A stretch of DNA of 37,188 bases from Nonomuraea cypriaca (GCF_015645445.1 NZ_JADOGI010000097.1:1-37188), one strand, 5' to 3'; positions 8,617-16,928 are shown, numbered from the stretch's first letter. Numbers and translations are program-made. The notes: a model not told the origin generated them from the sequence alone.

Positions 8617-9832
8617 TCAGGCGGCCGGAGAGGTCCCGATGGACTTGGCATGTACATGGTCTTTCCGCGTGATGAGGAAACCGCAGATCAATGCGCCCGC
8701 GATCAGGATGCCGCTCGTGGTCCAGAAGGCGACGCTGTTGCCATGGATGGTCGACAGGATGAGTGCGTCGGGGGAGCGTGGATGGGTGGCGAGGTATGTG
8801 GCGCTGTGGCGTTGAGGGCGATGGTGTTCAGCAGTGCGGTGCCCAACGCCGCGCCGATCTGCTGGCCTGCGTTGACCATCGCCGAGGCGGCTCCGGCATC
8901 GTTGGGCTCGACCCCGGATGTGGCGAGGTTCATCGCGGGCCCGAACACGAGGCCGAAGCCTGCACCGGTGATGAGCAGTCCGGGGAGGATGCCGAGTGGG
9001 TAGGTGGAGCCGAGGTTGATCGCGGTGAACGACGCTGCACCGATGGCGGCAACTGTGAGGCCCGTGATGGCGAGCGCGCGAGCGCCCATGCGGGGAAGGA
9101 GGACACTGCCGGCGACGATCGATCCGACGACCAGCATGCCGACCATTGGGACGAACGCGAGTCCGGTGGCCAGTGGCGTGAGTCCGCTGACGATCTGCAA
9201 GTGGTAGGTGAGGAAGAGGAACACACCGAACATGCCAATGCCCGCGATCGCGACCATGAGGTAGGCGCCTCCGCGATTCCTGTCCCAGATGACCCGCATG
9301 GGCAGGAGCGGGTTAGAGGTCCTGTTCTCGACCAAACCAAAGAGTGCCAGCAACGCGATGCCGAGGGAGATCGCTCCGATGGTCATCCAGTCACTCCAGG
9401 AGCGCGACTCGGCGATGGTGAGGCCGTAGACGATGGAGAGCACACCGAGGGTTGAGACGACCGCCCCGACGATGTCGGGTCGACCACCAACGGCAGAGGC
9501 GTGCGTCTCCGCTGGGAGCACCTTGGCGGCGAGTGCGCTGATCCCGACACCGATGACGACGTTGGTGAGGAGGCACCATCTCCAGTCGAGGTACTGGCTC
9601 AGGAGGCCGCCGAGGATCAGTCCGATCACGCTGCCGCTGCTCGAGACGCCGCCGAAGATACCGAATGCCTTTCCTCGAGTGGTGGCGTCCGAGAAGGTCG
9701 TCGCCAGTAGCGACAGCGTCGCCGGAGCCATCAGCGCTCCCGATATCCCCTGGAGTGCGCGGGCGACGACCAATGTGGTGAAGTCGCTGGCGAGGCCCCC
9801 AATCAGCGAGGCGATGATGAAGCCGCCCACCC
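8617..9832 (-). pseudogene. MFS multidrug exporter remnant (5' truncated, frameshifted)
   Basis: Most of a drug/proton antiporter of the 14-helix (DHA2/EmrB-like) MFS type: from GFIIASLIGGLAS, through ARALQGISGALMAPATLSLL (conserved motif C region), GSVIGLILGGLLSQYLDWRW, to VNAGQQIGAALGTALLNTIA. The first helix pair and the usual RxGRR loop are missing; at about 9835 the frame runs into a TrxB-like fragment. Near 8803 a one-base loss shifts the frame; in the next frame the proper tail continues (HPRSPDALILSTIHGNSVAF, then a last helix GILIAGALICGFLI and ITRKDHVH) to a TGA at 8617. Upstream truncation means no functional exporter even if the frameshift is a sequencing error. Confidence 0.85.
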
Positions 9833-9841
9833 ACGGTGGGA

Positions 9842-10420
9842 GTGCCACTTGCTGCGGAAGGTGCTGACGGCTTCGGCGGTTTCCTGTGCGATCAGATCGG
9901 TGTTGATCGCGCCCGCGGCGGCGGCGATCGCGCCGGCGTTCGCGCGGCCCGGCACATTCAGGGCTCGATTCGTGAGGATTCCGCGCGCGGCGAGCCCTTC
10001 GGCTTGCTCCGTGCTCGGTGAGGGTTCGGTGTGGAGCAGGAGGGTGAGCCGGTCGGTCCGCTGGCGGAACAGCAGCGCCTGATGCATGCTCATCGCGCCG
10101 GTCGCGAGCGCACCGATGCGCTTCTCGCGTATCTCCCATCCGTGACAGTACGGGCAATGCGCGACATCACGCCCCCAGCATTCGCGCAGCGCAGGAACGT
10201 CCGGGAGGACGTCGACGATGCCTGCGCACGCGCGCAGGCGGCGCGCGCCATCCTCGGTGAAGAGGACTTCGTCGTGTCCAGCGGCGAGGTGCCAGAGTTC
10301 GACACGCATCTTCCGCATTGGTACGGCAACGCGGATGAGCATCCCGTGGAGTTCCTCAGTATCCTCGGCCCCCAGGGCCAGCGGTTCCACATCAAGGCCC
10401 AGTACCGCAGAGGATGAGTG
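9842..10420 (-). pseudogene. Thioredoxin-reductase-like oxidoreductase remnant
   Basis: Pieces of an FAD/NAD(P)-dependent TrxB-like oxidoreductase. Recognisable blocks in order are a scrambled N-terminal segment (AVLGLD ... ELHGML), EDGARRLRA, IVDVLPDVPALRE, the redox-active CPYCHGWE, LATGAMSMHQALLFRQ, EQAEGLAARGI, and the C-terminal AIAAAAGAINTDLIAQ. Compared with intact relatives, about five residues are lost before IVDVLP, and roughly 80 residues between ARGI and the C-terminal block (the second half of the NAD(P) domain and part of the FAD domain) are gone. The N-terminal GxGxxG region is not recognisable. It is fused at its 3' end to the truncated MFS gene. Confidence 0.75.
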
Positions 10421-10470
10421 GCTCTCGCAGTTGTGAGCTGCGAATTCCCATGCAAGTGTGAGCCTCCCCA

Positions 10471-10618
10471 CGGACGCAGAGCGATCTTCCCCACGTGGGT
10501 CCGGCGGGCGAGTGGCCCCCTGCGTGCGAGCAGCCCGGTCCAGCGGGAACGTCGCGGCGATGACGGGCTGGATCTCTGTATCACGCGCCACGTCCAGGAG
10601 GAGGTCGAAGTCCCTGGG
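10471..10618 (-). pseudogene. Zinc-type alcohol dehydrogenase C-terminal fragment
   Basis: About 49 codons matching the C-terminal end of medium-chain (zinc-type/quinone) dehydrogenases: RDFDLLLDVARDTEIQPVIA and ATFPLDRAA in one frame, then RRTHVGKIALRP in another, implying a frameshift near 10520. The typical family ending is 'PLEEAAEAH..l.s..h.GKivl', which this follows. No catalytic domain remains. It lies immediately upstream of the TrxB remnant and belongs to the same degraded block. The next 260 bases up to the sulfotransferase-like gene hold nothing I can name. Confidence 0.6.
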
Positions 10619-10886
10619 CAAGGTGTGTCAGCGCCCATTAACTCTGACGCGGAAGGTAAGCGGCCACCGATGGTGGCGGCCGGGTTTCGGCCGGCAGCGA
10701 GGCCAGGCGTGTCGGCCGCGCCGGAGCTCACGCAGTATCAGGTCGATCTGCTGAAGGCCGGGTACCGAGTCGATCCTTCCTCGTTATCGGGGCCCTGCAC
10801 GATGGCGTGTCACACTTCGTCCCCCCGCCGCTCTCATAGGAGACGTAGATTCAACATCAGAGGAATTCCCCCACCAGAGGAGCGAC

Positions 10887-11582
10887 ATGCTGACGGTGAT
10901 CGGCGCAGGCTTACCGCGTACCGGGACCAGCTCGATGAAGGCGGCACTGGAACGGCTCGGATTCGGGCCATGCCATCACATGTTCAACATCATGACCAAC
11001 CCGGCCCTCGTCGACAGGTGGCTATCGGTGACCACCGAGGGGCCGGTCAACTGGGAGGAGGTGTTCGAGGGGTTCCGGTCCGCCGTGGACTGGCCGGCCT
11101 CGCACTTCTGGCGCGAGCAGGCGGAAGCGTACCCTGACGCCAAGGTCGTCCTGACGGTCCGCGACCCGCACGCCTGGTACGTGAGCATGCAGGTGCTCAT
11201 CACCGACGGCCCGGGGCGAGACCTGCCGGAGGACCTGCCCGAGGCGGCGGCCGCGGTGTTCCAGAGGATGATGAGGCTCGGCCCGGTGCTCGACCACATC
11301 ACGCAGTCCGTGTTCGCCCAGTCCTTCAGGGATGGCCCACTGGATGAGGAGGTGGCCGTGGCGGCGTTCGAGCGGCACGTGGCCGCCGTCAAGGAGGCCC
11401 TCCCGCAGGAGCGCCTGCTGGTGTTCGACGTCCGGGAAGGGTGGGAGCCGCTGTGCCGGTTCCTGGACGTGCCGGTGCCTGACGGGGAGCCGTTCCCACA
11501 TCTCAACGACGCGAAGTCGATGCAGCAGATGCTGGCCAAACTGATGGCGGGGGGCGAAATCGAGTCGCCCTTCGCGCATTAA
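10887..11582 (+). CDS. Sulfotransferase family protein
   Basis: 231-residue member of the sulfotransferase_4-like family, which transfers sulfate from PAPS to small molecules or sugars; the actual substrate of bacterial members is mostly unknown. The PAPS 5'-phosphosulfate loop is seen at the N-terminus as GAGLPRTGTSSMKAALERLG (residues 6-25). The segment KVVLTVRDPHAWYVSM near residue 90 matches the 3'-phosphate-binding region (R-D-P...S). The ATG start has AGAGGAG at good spacing. It is an intact single gene inside a stretch of decaying genes, and three palindromic operators lie 65-125 bases beyond its stop. Confidence 0.85.
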   Translation: MLTVIGAGLPRTGTSSMKAALERLGFGPCHHMFNIMTNPALVDRWLSVTTEGPVNWEEVFEGFRSAVDWPASHFWREQAEAYPDAKVVLTVRDPHAWYVSMQVLITDGPGRDLPEDLPEAAAAVFQRMMRLGPVLDHITQSVFAQSFRDGPLDEEVAVAAFERHVAAVKEALPQERLLVFDVREGWEPLCRFLDVPVPDGEPFPHLNDAKSMQQMLAKLMAGGEIESPFAH

Positions 11583-11952
11583 CCCTCCAGGTAGTCGCAG
11601 GATCGCCGGGGTGCTGTCGCATGACGGCAGCTTGCAGCCCGGCAGACTTGAGCAGACGCTCAAATTCGATGGAGCGGACGCTCAACATCATTTGAGCGTC
11701 CGCTTAGAAGTTGATCTTTGTGCATCGAGGACAGGTCAGGCCATCGGACGGCACTCGCGGGGCGATCAGGTCTGGGTTCCGACCACAGCGCCGTCCGTGT
11801 CGGAGGTGAAGGCCGTGCGCTTGATCCGCAGCCGCCTGGCCCCGTCCGCGTGCAGCGCACCGCCGCCCAGCGGCAGGTGGTTCGGGGCCGTTCCAGCGCG
11901 AGCCGAGAACAGAAAGGGCCGGCCCCGCATCGTGGGAGCCAGCCCTCCGAGG
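11583..11952. other. Gap holding an operator array and unassigned remnants
   Basis: 370 bases between the sulfotransferase stop and the chitinase remnant. It contains the three palindromes listed separately and, at 11916-11925, the palindrome GGGCCGGCCC followed on the minus strand by TTTCTGTT, a possible terminator for the minus-strand chitinase remnant. Short open peptides on both strands were inspected; none is recognisable. Confidence 0.5.
11648..11707. promoter_or_regulatory. Three 16-bp TetR-like operators at 22-bp spacing
   Basis: Sites: 11648-11663 TTGAGC-AGAC-GCTCAA (perfect arms), 11670-11685 TGGAGC-GGAC-GCTCAA (one mismatch) and 11692-11707 TTGAGC-GTCC-GCTTAG (two mismatches). Start points are 22 bases apart, close to two helical turns, so bound dimers would line up on one face. 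Sites two and three together also form a hairpin with 13-bp arms and a 6-base loop (11673-11704). The dyad layout resembles TetR-family operators; no TetR gene is present in the window, so the regulator and target are unknown. Confidence 0.6.
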
Positions 11953-12645
11953 TCAGCCCAGGCCGTTCTTCACGGCCTTGATGAGCCCACCGTTGGTGGT
12001 GTCGCCGCTGAGTTCCCAGAGGAACGCGCCGCCGAGGCCCTGGTTCTTCGAGTACCTCATCTTGCCGCCGATCGTGCTCGGCGTGTCGTAGCCCCACCAC
12101 TGGTTGCCGCAGTGGGCGTACGCCGTGCCCGCGACCGTGCCGGTGGACGGGCAGCGGGTCTTGAGCACCTTGTAGTCCTCGACGCCCTCCTCGAACGGCC
12201 CCGGCGCCGGTCCCGTCGCCGTGCCGCCCGGCGCGGCCTGGGTGACGCCGGTCCAGCCGCGGCCGTAGAAGGGGATGCCGAGCAGCAGCTTGCTCGCGGG
12301 CACGCCCTTGCTCTTGAGCTTCTGGATTCCGCTGTCGCCATGGAAACCCGGTGTCGGGATGCCGGTGTAGGAGTTGAGCGGAGAGTGCGGGGCCGTCGGA
12401 CCCTGCGGCGCGAAGCCGCCGAAGAAGTCGTAGGTCATGACGTTGTACCAGTTGACGTACTGCGCCGCGTCGGCGTAATCGGCCGCGTCGATCTTGCCGC
12501 CGTCGGTGCCGTCGGCGGTGATCGCCGCGGTGACCAGGTTGCCGGAACCGAAGCGGGCGCGCACCGCCGACATGAGGTTCCTGAACGCGGCCGGGCCGCT
12601 GGTGTCCGGCGATGGCCCAGTCGCCGCCTGGGCAGGTGCGGTGGC
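11953..12645 (-). pseudogene. GH18 chitinase remnant lacking the catalytic motif
   Basis: C-terminal two-thirds of a glycoside hydrolase family 18 catalytic domain, from DTSGPAAFRNLMSAVRARFG through VNWYNVMTYDFFGGF, LLLGIPFYGRGW, QWWGYDTPSTIGGKMRY and GGAFLWELSGDT. In intact relatives the catalytic DGxDxDWE lies just before the DTSGPAAF segment; here the frame upstream changes to unrelated sequence, so the acid/base Glu, the signal peptide and any carbohydrate-binding module are lost. The reading frame itself stays open to about 12729, which could mislead an automatic annotation into calling a gene. The product, if made, would be inactive. Confidence 0.8.
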
Positions 12646-12744
12646 GATGACCGTGGATGCGCATCTGAGCTCGGCACGGTCATTCCTGTGGGACACTCGG
12701 GCGCAGTAAGCATGCGGGCACGAGCACACCGCGATCGATCCCGC

Positions 12745-13114
12745 CTACTGGAAGCGCGAAGTACAGCCTGCGCTATCGACAAGTGGCTGTGCGCCCCAGT
12801 CCCATAGTGCTTGCAGTACGGGGCCGAGGCGGCGTCCGTGTGGGGTGAGTGTGTAGTGAACCCCGGGGCGGCCAGCCAGGCTGACGGCGGCGATCGAGCA
12901 CGCCGGCATCTGTCAGGTGTGCCAGCCGATCGGAAAGAACCTTGTCCGACAGCGCGGGCAGGGCATGGCGGAGCTCAGTGAAGGTGCGGTCGCCTTGCAG
13001 GAATTCGCGGATCACCAGGGTTGTCCAGCGGCCATGCAGGGCCGCGAGGGTGATTTCCACCGGACATGATGGGGTGGGTTTGGTGACGTCGCGCGGGGGT
13101 CCGCCGGGCCCCAC
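12745..13114 (-). pseudogene. HxlR-family regulator with a one-base frameshift
   Basis: Small winged-helix regulator of the HxlR type: CPVEITLAALHGRWTTLVIR, then FTELRHALPALSDKVLSDRL and LTDAGVLDRRRQPGWPPR. After PPR one extra G in a run of four (plus-strand 12861-12864) breaks the frame; dropping it gives the standard ending VHYTLTPHGRRLGPVLQALW, DWGAQPL and a TAG at 12745. Every expected block is present, so this could be a sequencing error rather than a dead gene. The N-terminal Cys found in many HxlR redox/aldehyde sensors is present (PSCPVEI). The neighbour on the same strand is a DHFR-like reductase, a common target type for such regulators. Confidence 0.8.
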
Positions 13115-13178
13115 CGGTGCCGGATTACGGTTCGGTGTCCACCGGGCAAGCCCCGATGACCAGTATGGTCATCCTGGT

Positions 13179-13724
13179 CTACTGCTCGGGCTGGTAGACC
13201 AGGATGACCAGGCCGGAGCTGAACGTCTTGTTCTCCAGCAGCTTCAGCTTCGCCTTCGACTCACGCCTGAACAGCGGCTCACCCTCACCAAGGATGAGGG
13301 GATGCACCCACAGGTGGTACTCGTCGAGCAGCCCGGCCTGCGACATCGTGTCGGTCAGCTGCCCGTTGCCGTAGATGATGATGTCGCCGCCCGGCTGCTG
13401 CTTGAGCTTGGTGACCTCCTCGACGAGGTTCTCGCCCCTGATGATGGTGGAGGTGCCCCAGATGTCGGCCTTCTCCAGGGTGTCGCTGACCACGTAATGG
13501 TGCATGCCGTTGATCCGGTCGGAGAACTCGTCGCTGGGCCTGGTCGGCCAGACCGACGCGAACCCCTCGTAGGTGACCCGCCCCGCCAGCAGGGCATCCG
13601 ACCTGCGCATCAGGTCCAGGGCGTACTGGGTGGCATCGTCCGTCCGGTAGTCGAACGACCAGTTCTGCGGCTCGTCGATGTAGCCGTCGAGCGTGGTGTA
13701 GGTCGAAGCGATGACTTTCCTCAT
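13179..13724 (-). CDS. RibD C-terminal/dihydrofolate-reductase-like protein
   Basis: 181-residue NADPH-dependent reductase-fold protein of the YwjB/YyaP-like family, related to the RibD reductase domain and DHFR; the physiological substrate is unknown for most members. Typical blocks: MRKVIASTYTTLDGYIDEPQ at the start, LLAGRVTYEGFASVWP, the middle segment YVVSDTLEKADIWGTSTII, GGDIIIYGNGQLTDTMSQAG and LVHP-like WVHPLILGEGEPLF. The ATG start has GGAGAG at a 4-5 base spacing and overlaps by four bases the stop of a small upstream frame (ATGA), suggesting coupling. A second, differently regulated paralogue-type gene lies at 17017. Confidence 0.9.
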   Translation of the reverse strand: MRKVIASTYTTLDGYIDEPQNWSFDYRTDDATQYALDLMRRSDALLAGRVTYEGFASVWPTRPSDEFSDRINGMHHYVVSDTLEKADIWGTSTIIRGENLVEEVTKLKQQPGGDIIIYGNGQLTDTMSQAGLLDEYHLWVHPLILGEGEPLFRRESKAKLKLLENKTFSSGLVILVYQPEQ

Positions 13725-13927
13725 TGTTCTCTCCATTGGTAATCGTTTCTGGCGTCCCGCAGCGTACGGGCCCACCATGACAGCTGGTCAAGCGTGATTC
13801 CGGCCGCCGCGCGGCAGCTCGCGCCCCGTTTGGGCCAGGAGCCGTCGGCGTCGAAGAGATCCCAGTAGCAGGGCAGGCTGACCGCCTCGGTGACGGCCAC
13901 CGCCCGCAGCCGTTCGTTGCTTGCCAT
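13721..13927 (-). CDS. Small protein or remnant, possibly an FMN-reductase tail
   Basis: 68-codon frame whose TGA overlaps the start of the DHFR-like gene (ATGA). It reads ASNERLRAVAVTEAVSLPCY, WDLFDADGSWPKRGA, then LDQLSWWARTLRDAR. The order 'conserved Pro/hydrophobic, FDxDG, then an amphipathic WWARxLRxAR helix' resembles the C-terminal end of NADPH-dependent FMN reductases, but I cannot confirm it. No convincing ribosome site precedes the ATG. Either it is a truncated reductase whose stop still couples to the next gene, or a genuine small partner protein. Confidence 0.35.
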   Translation of the reverse strand: MASNERLRAVAVTEAVSLPCYWDLFDADGSWPKRGASCRAAAGITLDQLSWWARTLRDARNDYQWREQ

Positions 13928-13999
13928 GTGACTACTGTGCTGGGCGACCGTTACCGTTTCCTTCCACCGCACTTACCGCTCCGGCATAGGGTGACGGTC

Positions 14000-14472
14000 A
14001 TGCGGTTTGGGGTGCTTGGCCCGCTGATGGTGTGGGACGCGGACGGCGCGCCCGTCACGATCCGTGGGCTGAAGGTCCGCGCGCTCCTGGCCGACCTGCT
14101 CCTGCATGAGGGCCGCCCGGTGTTCGCCGGAGAGCTGGGCGAGCGGGCCAGGGCCGCGTGGTTCGTGGCCTTCGCGCTGGTGAACCTGGGTGAGATGGAA
14201 GCCGCTGAAGACCTGCTCGACAGGGCTCTGGAGGCCCTGCGCGCCGCGGACGACCGGTGGGGCGAGGCGGCGGCGCTGAGCACTCGCGCCCAGTTCGCGC
14301 ACGGACGCGGCGACCTGACCGGACTCGAGCGGGCAGCGACCAGAAGCGCGCCCTCCGCCTCGCCACGTAACAGGACTACGCGGGCGGCGAGATCCTCGCC
14401 GAGATCGGCCTCGGCTACGCCGCCCGCAGGCAGGGCGAGCTCGATCTCGCGGCCTGGACAGCCCAGCCGGGC
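14000..14472 (+). pseudogene. SARP/AfsR-type (BTAD) regulator with large internal deletion
   Basis: The first 45 codons are the start of an OmpR-like winged helix of actinomycete SARP/AfsR activators (MRFGVLGPLMVWDADGAPVT, RGLKVRALLADLLLHEGRPV). The frame then jumps in-phase into TPR-like sequence normally found hundreds of residues later in large AfsR-like proteins (VAFALVNLGEMEAAEDLLDR, ALEALRAADDRWGEAAALS). The DNA-binding helices, BTAD, NB-ARC and most TPRs are gone. Past GLERA a further frameshift occurs; a neighbouring frame continues as ILAEIGLGYAARRQGELDLA. Such activators often control secondary-metabolite clusters, but nothing here is functional. Confidence 0.75.
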
Positions 14473-15220
14473 TCACGTCATGGGCATGAATTCGGGCAGG
14501 GTGAGGGCCGAATGGGCCGGTCGTCCCTCCGCGGGGGGCATGGCGCGGAGATTGCGCAGCCTGTCGTTGCGCTGTTCCAGGGCCCGGGCGGTGGTCGGGA
14601 AGAGCGTGGCACCGCCCTCGCCGACCAGCCCCTGGTTCACGGTCACAAACTCACGGGTGTCGTGTTCGTAGGCAGCGAAGCCCGCGGCGTGGTCCCGGTC
14701 GGCCAGGGAACCGGCGAGCATGTACGCGCCGACGAGTGCGAGGCTGGTGCCCTGTCCGGTGAGGAACGAGGGCGCGTACGCGGCGTCGCCCACCAGCGCG
14801 ACCCTGCCGCTGGACCAGCGGGGCATGCGGATCTGGCTGACCCCGTCGAAGAACAGGTCATCCGCGTCGCGCATGGCGGCCAGCATGCCCGGGACCTCCC
14901 ATCCCGCGTCGGCGAAGACCTTGGCGACCAGGTCGCCTGGGCATCCGGGTCCCGGAACGCGTCGAACGGCGGTTCCGGCTGGGCGAAGTTCAAGAAGGCG
15001 TGCACCTCGTCGTCGTCCTCCACGGCGTAGAGTGCCGCGGCCCTGCCCGGGGTGTTCCACATCACGGTCTCGTGGGAGAGCCCGAAGGTCTTGCGCATGG
15101 TGAACACGGCGAAGCAGTAGCCGAGGTACCGGTGGAACTGCTCTTCGGGACCGAACAGCATCCAGCCGTACGGGGACGGGCCGTCAAGGTCGTCGTCTCC
15201 GGCCCCGACCGCGAGATCGC
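14473..15220 (-). pseudogene. FAD-dependent monooxygenase remnant, frameshifted
   Basis: Middle and C-terminal parts of a PHBH-type FAD monooxygenase. In one frame from the right: GPEEQFHRYLGYCFAVFTMR, VMWNTPGRAAALYAVEDDDE and EPPFDAFRDPDAQ; after a one-base loss near 14938 the next frame continues LVAKVFADAGWEVPGMLAAM, RMPRWSSGRVALVGDAAYAP (the GD motif that contacts FAD ribityl) and SFLTGQGTSLALVGAYMLAG to a stop at 14473. The N-terminal GxGxxG Rossmann motif is absent; upstream only a blurred DLAVGAG, matching the usual DLVVGADG, can be seen. It therefore cannot bind FAD normally. It ends tail to tail with the SARP remnant. Confidence 0.8.
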
Positions 15221-15404
15221 CTGGCGCACCGTGCACCGGCTCACAGCAAAGGTGAAGGTTGCCGGGCGGGTAAGGGTTCGGCAGCGCGCGCGTAGCACTG
15301 CCGTCTTGCAGCCCGCGCCGGACGCCGGCAATGGCCACCGCGGCAAGATGCGCTCGCTGCTCTGCGGCCGGCGGTCCGAGAAGTCGTACGGTGTACCGCT
15401 CGAA

Positions 15405-15784
15405 TATTGAGTTACGCGCCCTGAGCTGCGGTCAAGCGGCGTTGTTCGGGCCGGTCGCCTCGGCCCCCACCGCCTGGCGGGCGCTGCAGGAACTGACCGC
15501 ACGGCGATGGGACAAGGTCGCCGCTGCCCGCGCCACAGCCCGCCGCCGGATCTGGGAACTGATCGCCGCCCGGCACGGCGGCATCCCGGCCTCACGAACC
15601 TGCTACGGCGACCTGGGGGAATGGATGGTGATCCGCCTCGATGCCACCATCCAGGTCTGCCACAGCGACAAGGAATCGGCGGCCGGGACGTTCAAAGGGG
15701 ACCTAAGGGATGTTCCCGCTGACGGCCTGGCTGGACAACACCGGCGAATGCCTGGCGGTCAAACTCCGTCCGGGCAACGCCGGA
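15405..15784 (+). mobile_element. IS1380-family transposase remnant
   Basis: Internal part of an IS1380-type DDE transposase: the block LFGPVASAPTAWRALQEL, an Arg/Ala-rich helix, and the segment around the first catalytic Asp, RLDATIQVCHSDKESAAGTF. Near 15700 the frame shifts and about ten residues are lost; the neighbouring frame resumes with LTAWLDNTGECLAVKLRPGN. The N-terminal 80-100 residues and the whole C-terminal half with the remaining acidic residues are missing, and no terminal inverted repeats were found. This is a dead fragment, and with the other remnants marks the region as one of past insertion and deletion. The 180 bases to its left hold nothing recognisable. Confidence 0.75.
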
Positions 15785-15888
15785 TGCCCGCCCCGACCTG
15801 ACCTCGGCACCCGATATCCCTCCGATCAGGAAGGACAGTCTTCTCCGGCTCGTGGACCCGGCACCATCGGCGTGACCGCCGACGCAGC

Positions 15889-16914
15889 TCAGACGTCGGG
15901 CTGCCGGCCTGCCTCCCTGAGCAGTCGGTCGCCGAGTTCGGTCCGCGAGTAGAGCACCTGCCGGCCCGCTCGGCGCGAGGTGAGCAGCCCGGCGGCGCGC
16001 AGCGCCTGGAGGTGCACGCTGAGCGTCGGCGCGGAGAGCGCCATCTGGGTGGCGGCCTGGCTGGTCGACATCGGCAGGTCGAGCTGGGCCAGCAGGGCGG
16101 CCCGGGTCTGCCCGAGGACGCCGGCAAGCGCCGAGCCGGTCTGCTCAGGGGGCTCCTCCCAGAGCCGGCCGAGGCCGCGCGGGGAGTAGGAGACGCTGGG
16201 TGACTCTGGCTGCGCGGTCCGTACCAGGACGTCCGGCCAGGCGAAGGCGCACGGCACGAGGAACAGGCCGCGCCCGCCGCAGTCGGCGTGGCCCTCGTAG
16301 TATTTGACGATCCTCAGCGTCTGGTCGGCGAACGTTACCGACGGGTGCAGGCTGCTCATCATCCGGTCGACGCCGCCGTCGGCCAAGGCATCGAGTCGGT
16401 AGGCGATGTCGTCGTTGAGCAACGCATCGATCCGCGGCCAGTCTGGGGCGATCGCGACCCGGTGGTACGCCTCGAGCGCCTCCGTGACGGGGCCGATGCC
16501 CGCATCCGGCCGGTCCACCAGCGCCTGGAGCAGGGCTCGCCGCCCTTCGCGGCCGGGCCCCTGCTGGGCGACCCGGTGGGCCGCCAGGTGCGCCAACTCC
16601 TGCGCCACGATCTCCGGATCGGCGTCGGCGATCTGCGCGAGCGCGTCCGCGAAGGTCGATGACCGGCGACCCGGCGGCGGCACCAGGAAGTCGGGGATGT
16701 AGCCCTCCGGACGCACCAGCGCCCGCAGTAGGTCGAGGTCGCGCTCGCGCAGCCGGCCCGCTCGCTCGGCGAACCTGTCGATCCAGGGACGGTGCAGGTG
16801 TCGCCCCTGCCCGCGGGCGGCCAGCATACGCAGGCTGGCGACGGTCTCCATGAGGGGCGAGACGGCGAAGCGCACGCGGGTCAAGTCCATCGTCGTGAAG
16901 TGCAGGTGGATCAC
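15889..16914 (-). CDS. ArsR-family regulator with N-terminal DUF5937-type domain
   Basis: 341-residue regulator. Residues 1-180 match the actinomycete DUF5937 layout (start IHLHFTTMDLTRVRFAVSPL, then RPWIDRFAERAG ... PPPGRRSSTF ... IADADPEIVAQELAHL). The C-terminal 90 residues are an ArsR winged helix (LGQTRAALLAQLDLPMSTSQ, AATQMALSAPTLSVHLQALR, RAGRQVLYSRTELGDRLL). The GTG start has AGGGG seven bases upstream; the frame remains open beyond it only as antisense of the divergent genes. It lacks the metal-binding ELCVCDL motif, so a small-molecule or protein signal is more likely. A 22-bp dyad lies 15 bases upstream of its start and likely serves for autoregulation and control of the divergent DHFR-like gene. 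Confidence 0.88.
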   Translation of the reverse strand: MIHLHFTTMDLTRVRFAVSPLMETVASLRMLAARGQGRHLHRPWIDRFAERAGRLRERDLDLLRALVRPEGYIPDFLVPPPGRRSSTFADALAQIADADPEIVAQELAHLAAHRVAQQGPGREGRRALLQALVDRPDAGIGPVTEALEAYHRVAIAPDWPRIDALLNDDIAYRLDALADGGVDRMMSSLHPSVTFADQTLRIVKYYEGHADCGGRGLFLVPCAFAWPDVLVRTAQPESPSVSYSPRGLGRLWEEPPEQTGSALAGVLGQTRAALLAQLDLPMSTSQAATQMALSAPTLSVHLQALRAAGLLTSRRAGRQVLYSRTELGDRLLREAGRQPDV

Positions 16915-16928
16915 GCGGCCGCCCCTTC

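Noticed and set aside
11673..11704. Reading the 13-bp hairpin as an intrinsic terminator of the sulfotransferase gene
   Set aside because: It is 90 bases from the stop, no T run follows, and it is part of a periodic three-site array, which better fits operators.
15405..15784. Complete insertion sequence
   Set aside because: Only an internal transposase fragment is present; no terminal inverted repeats or target duplications were found.
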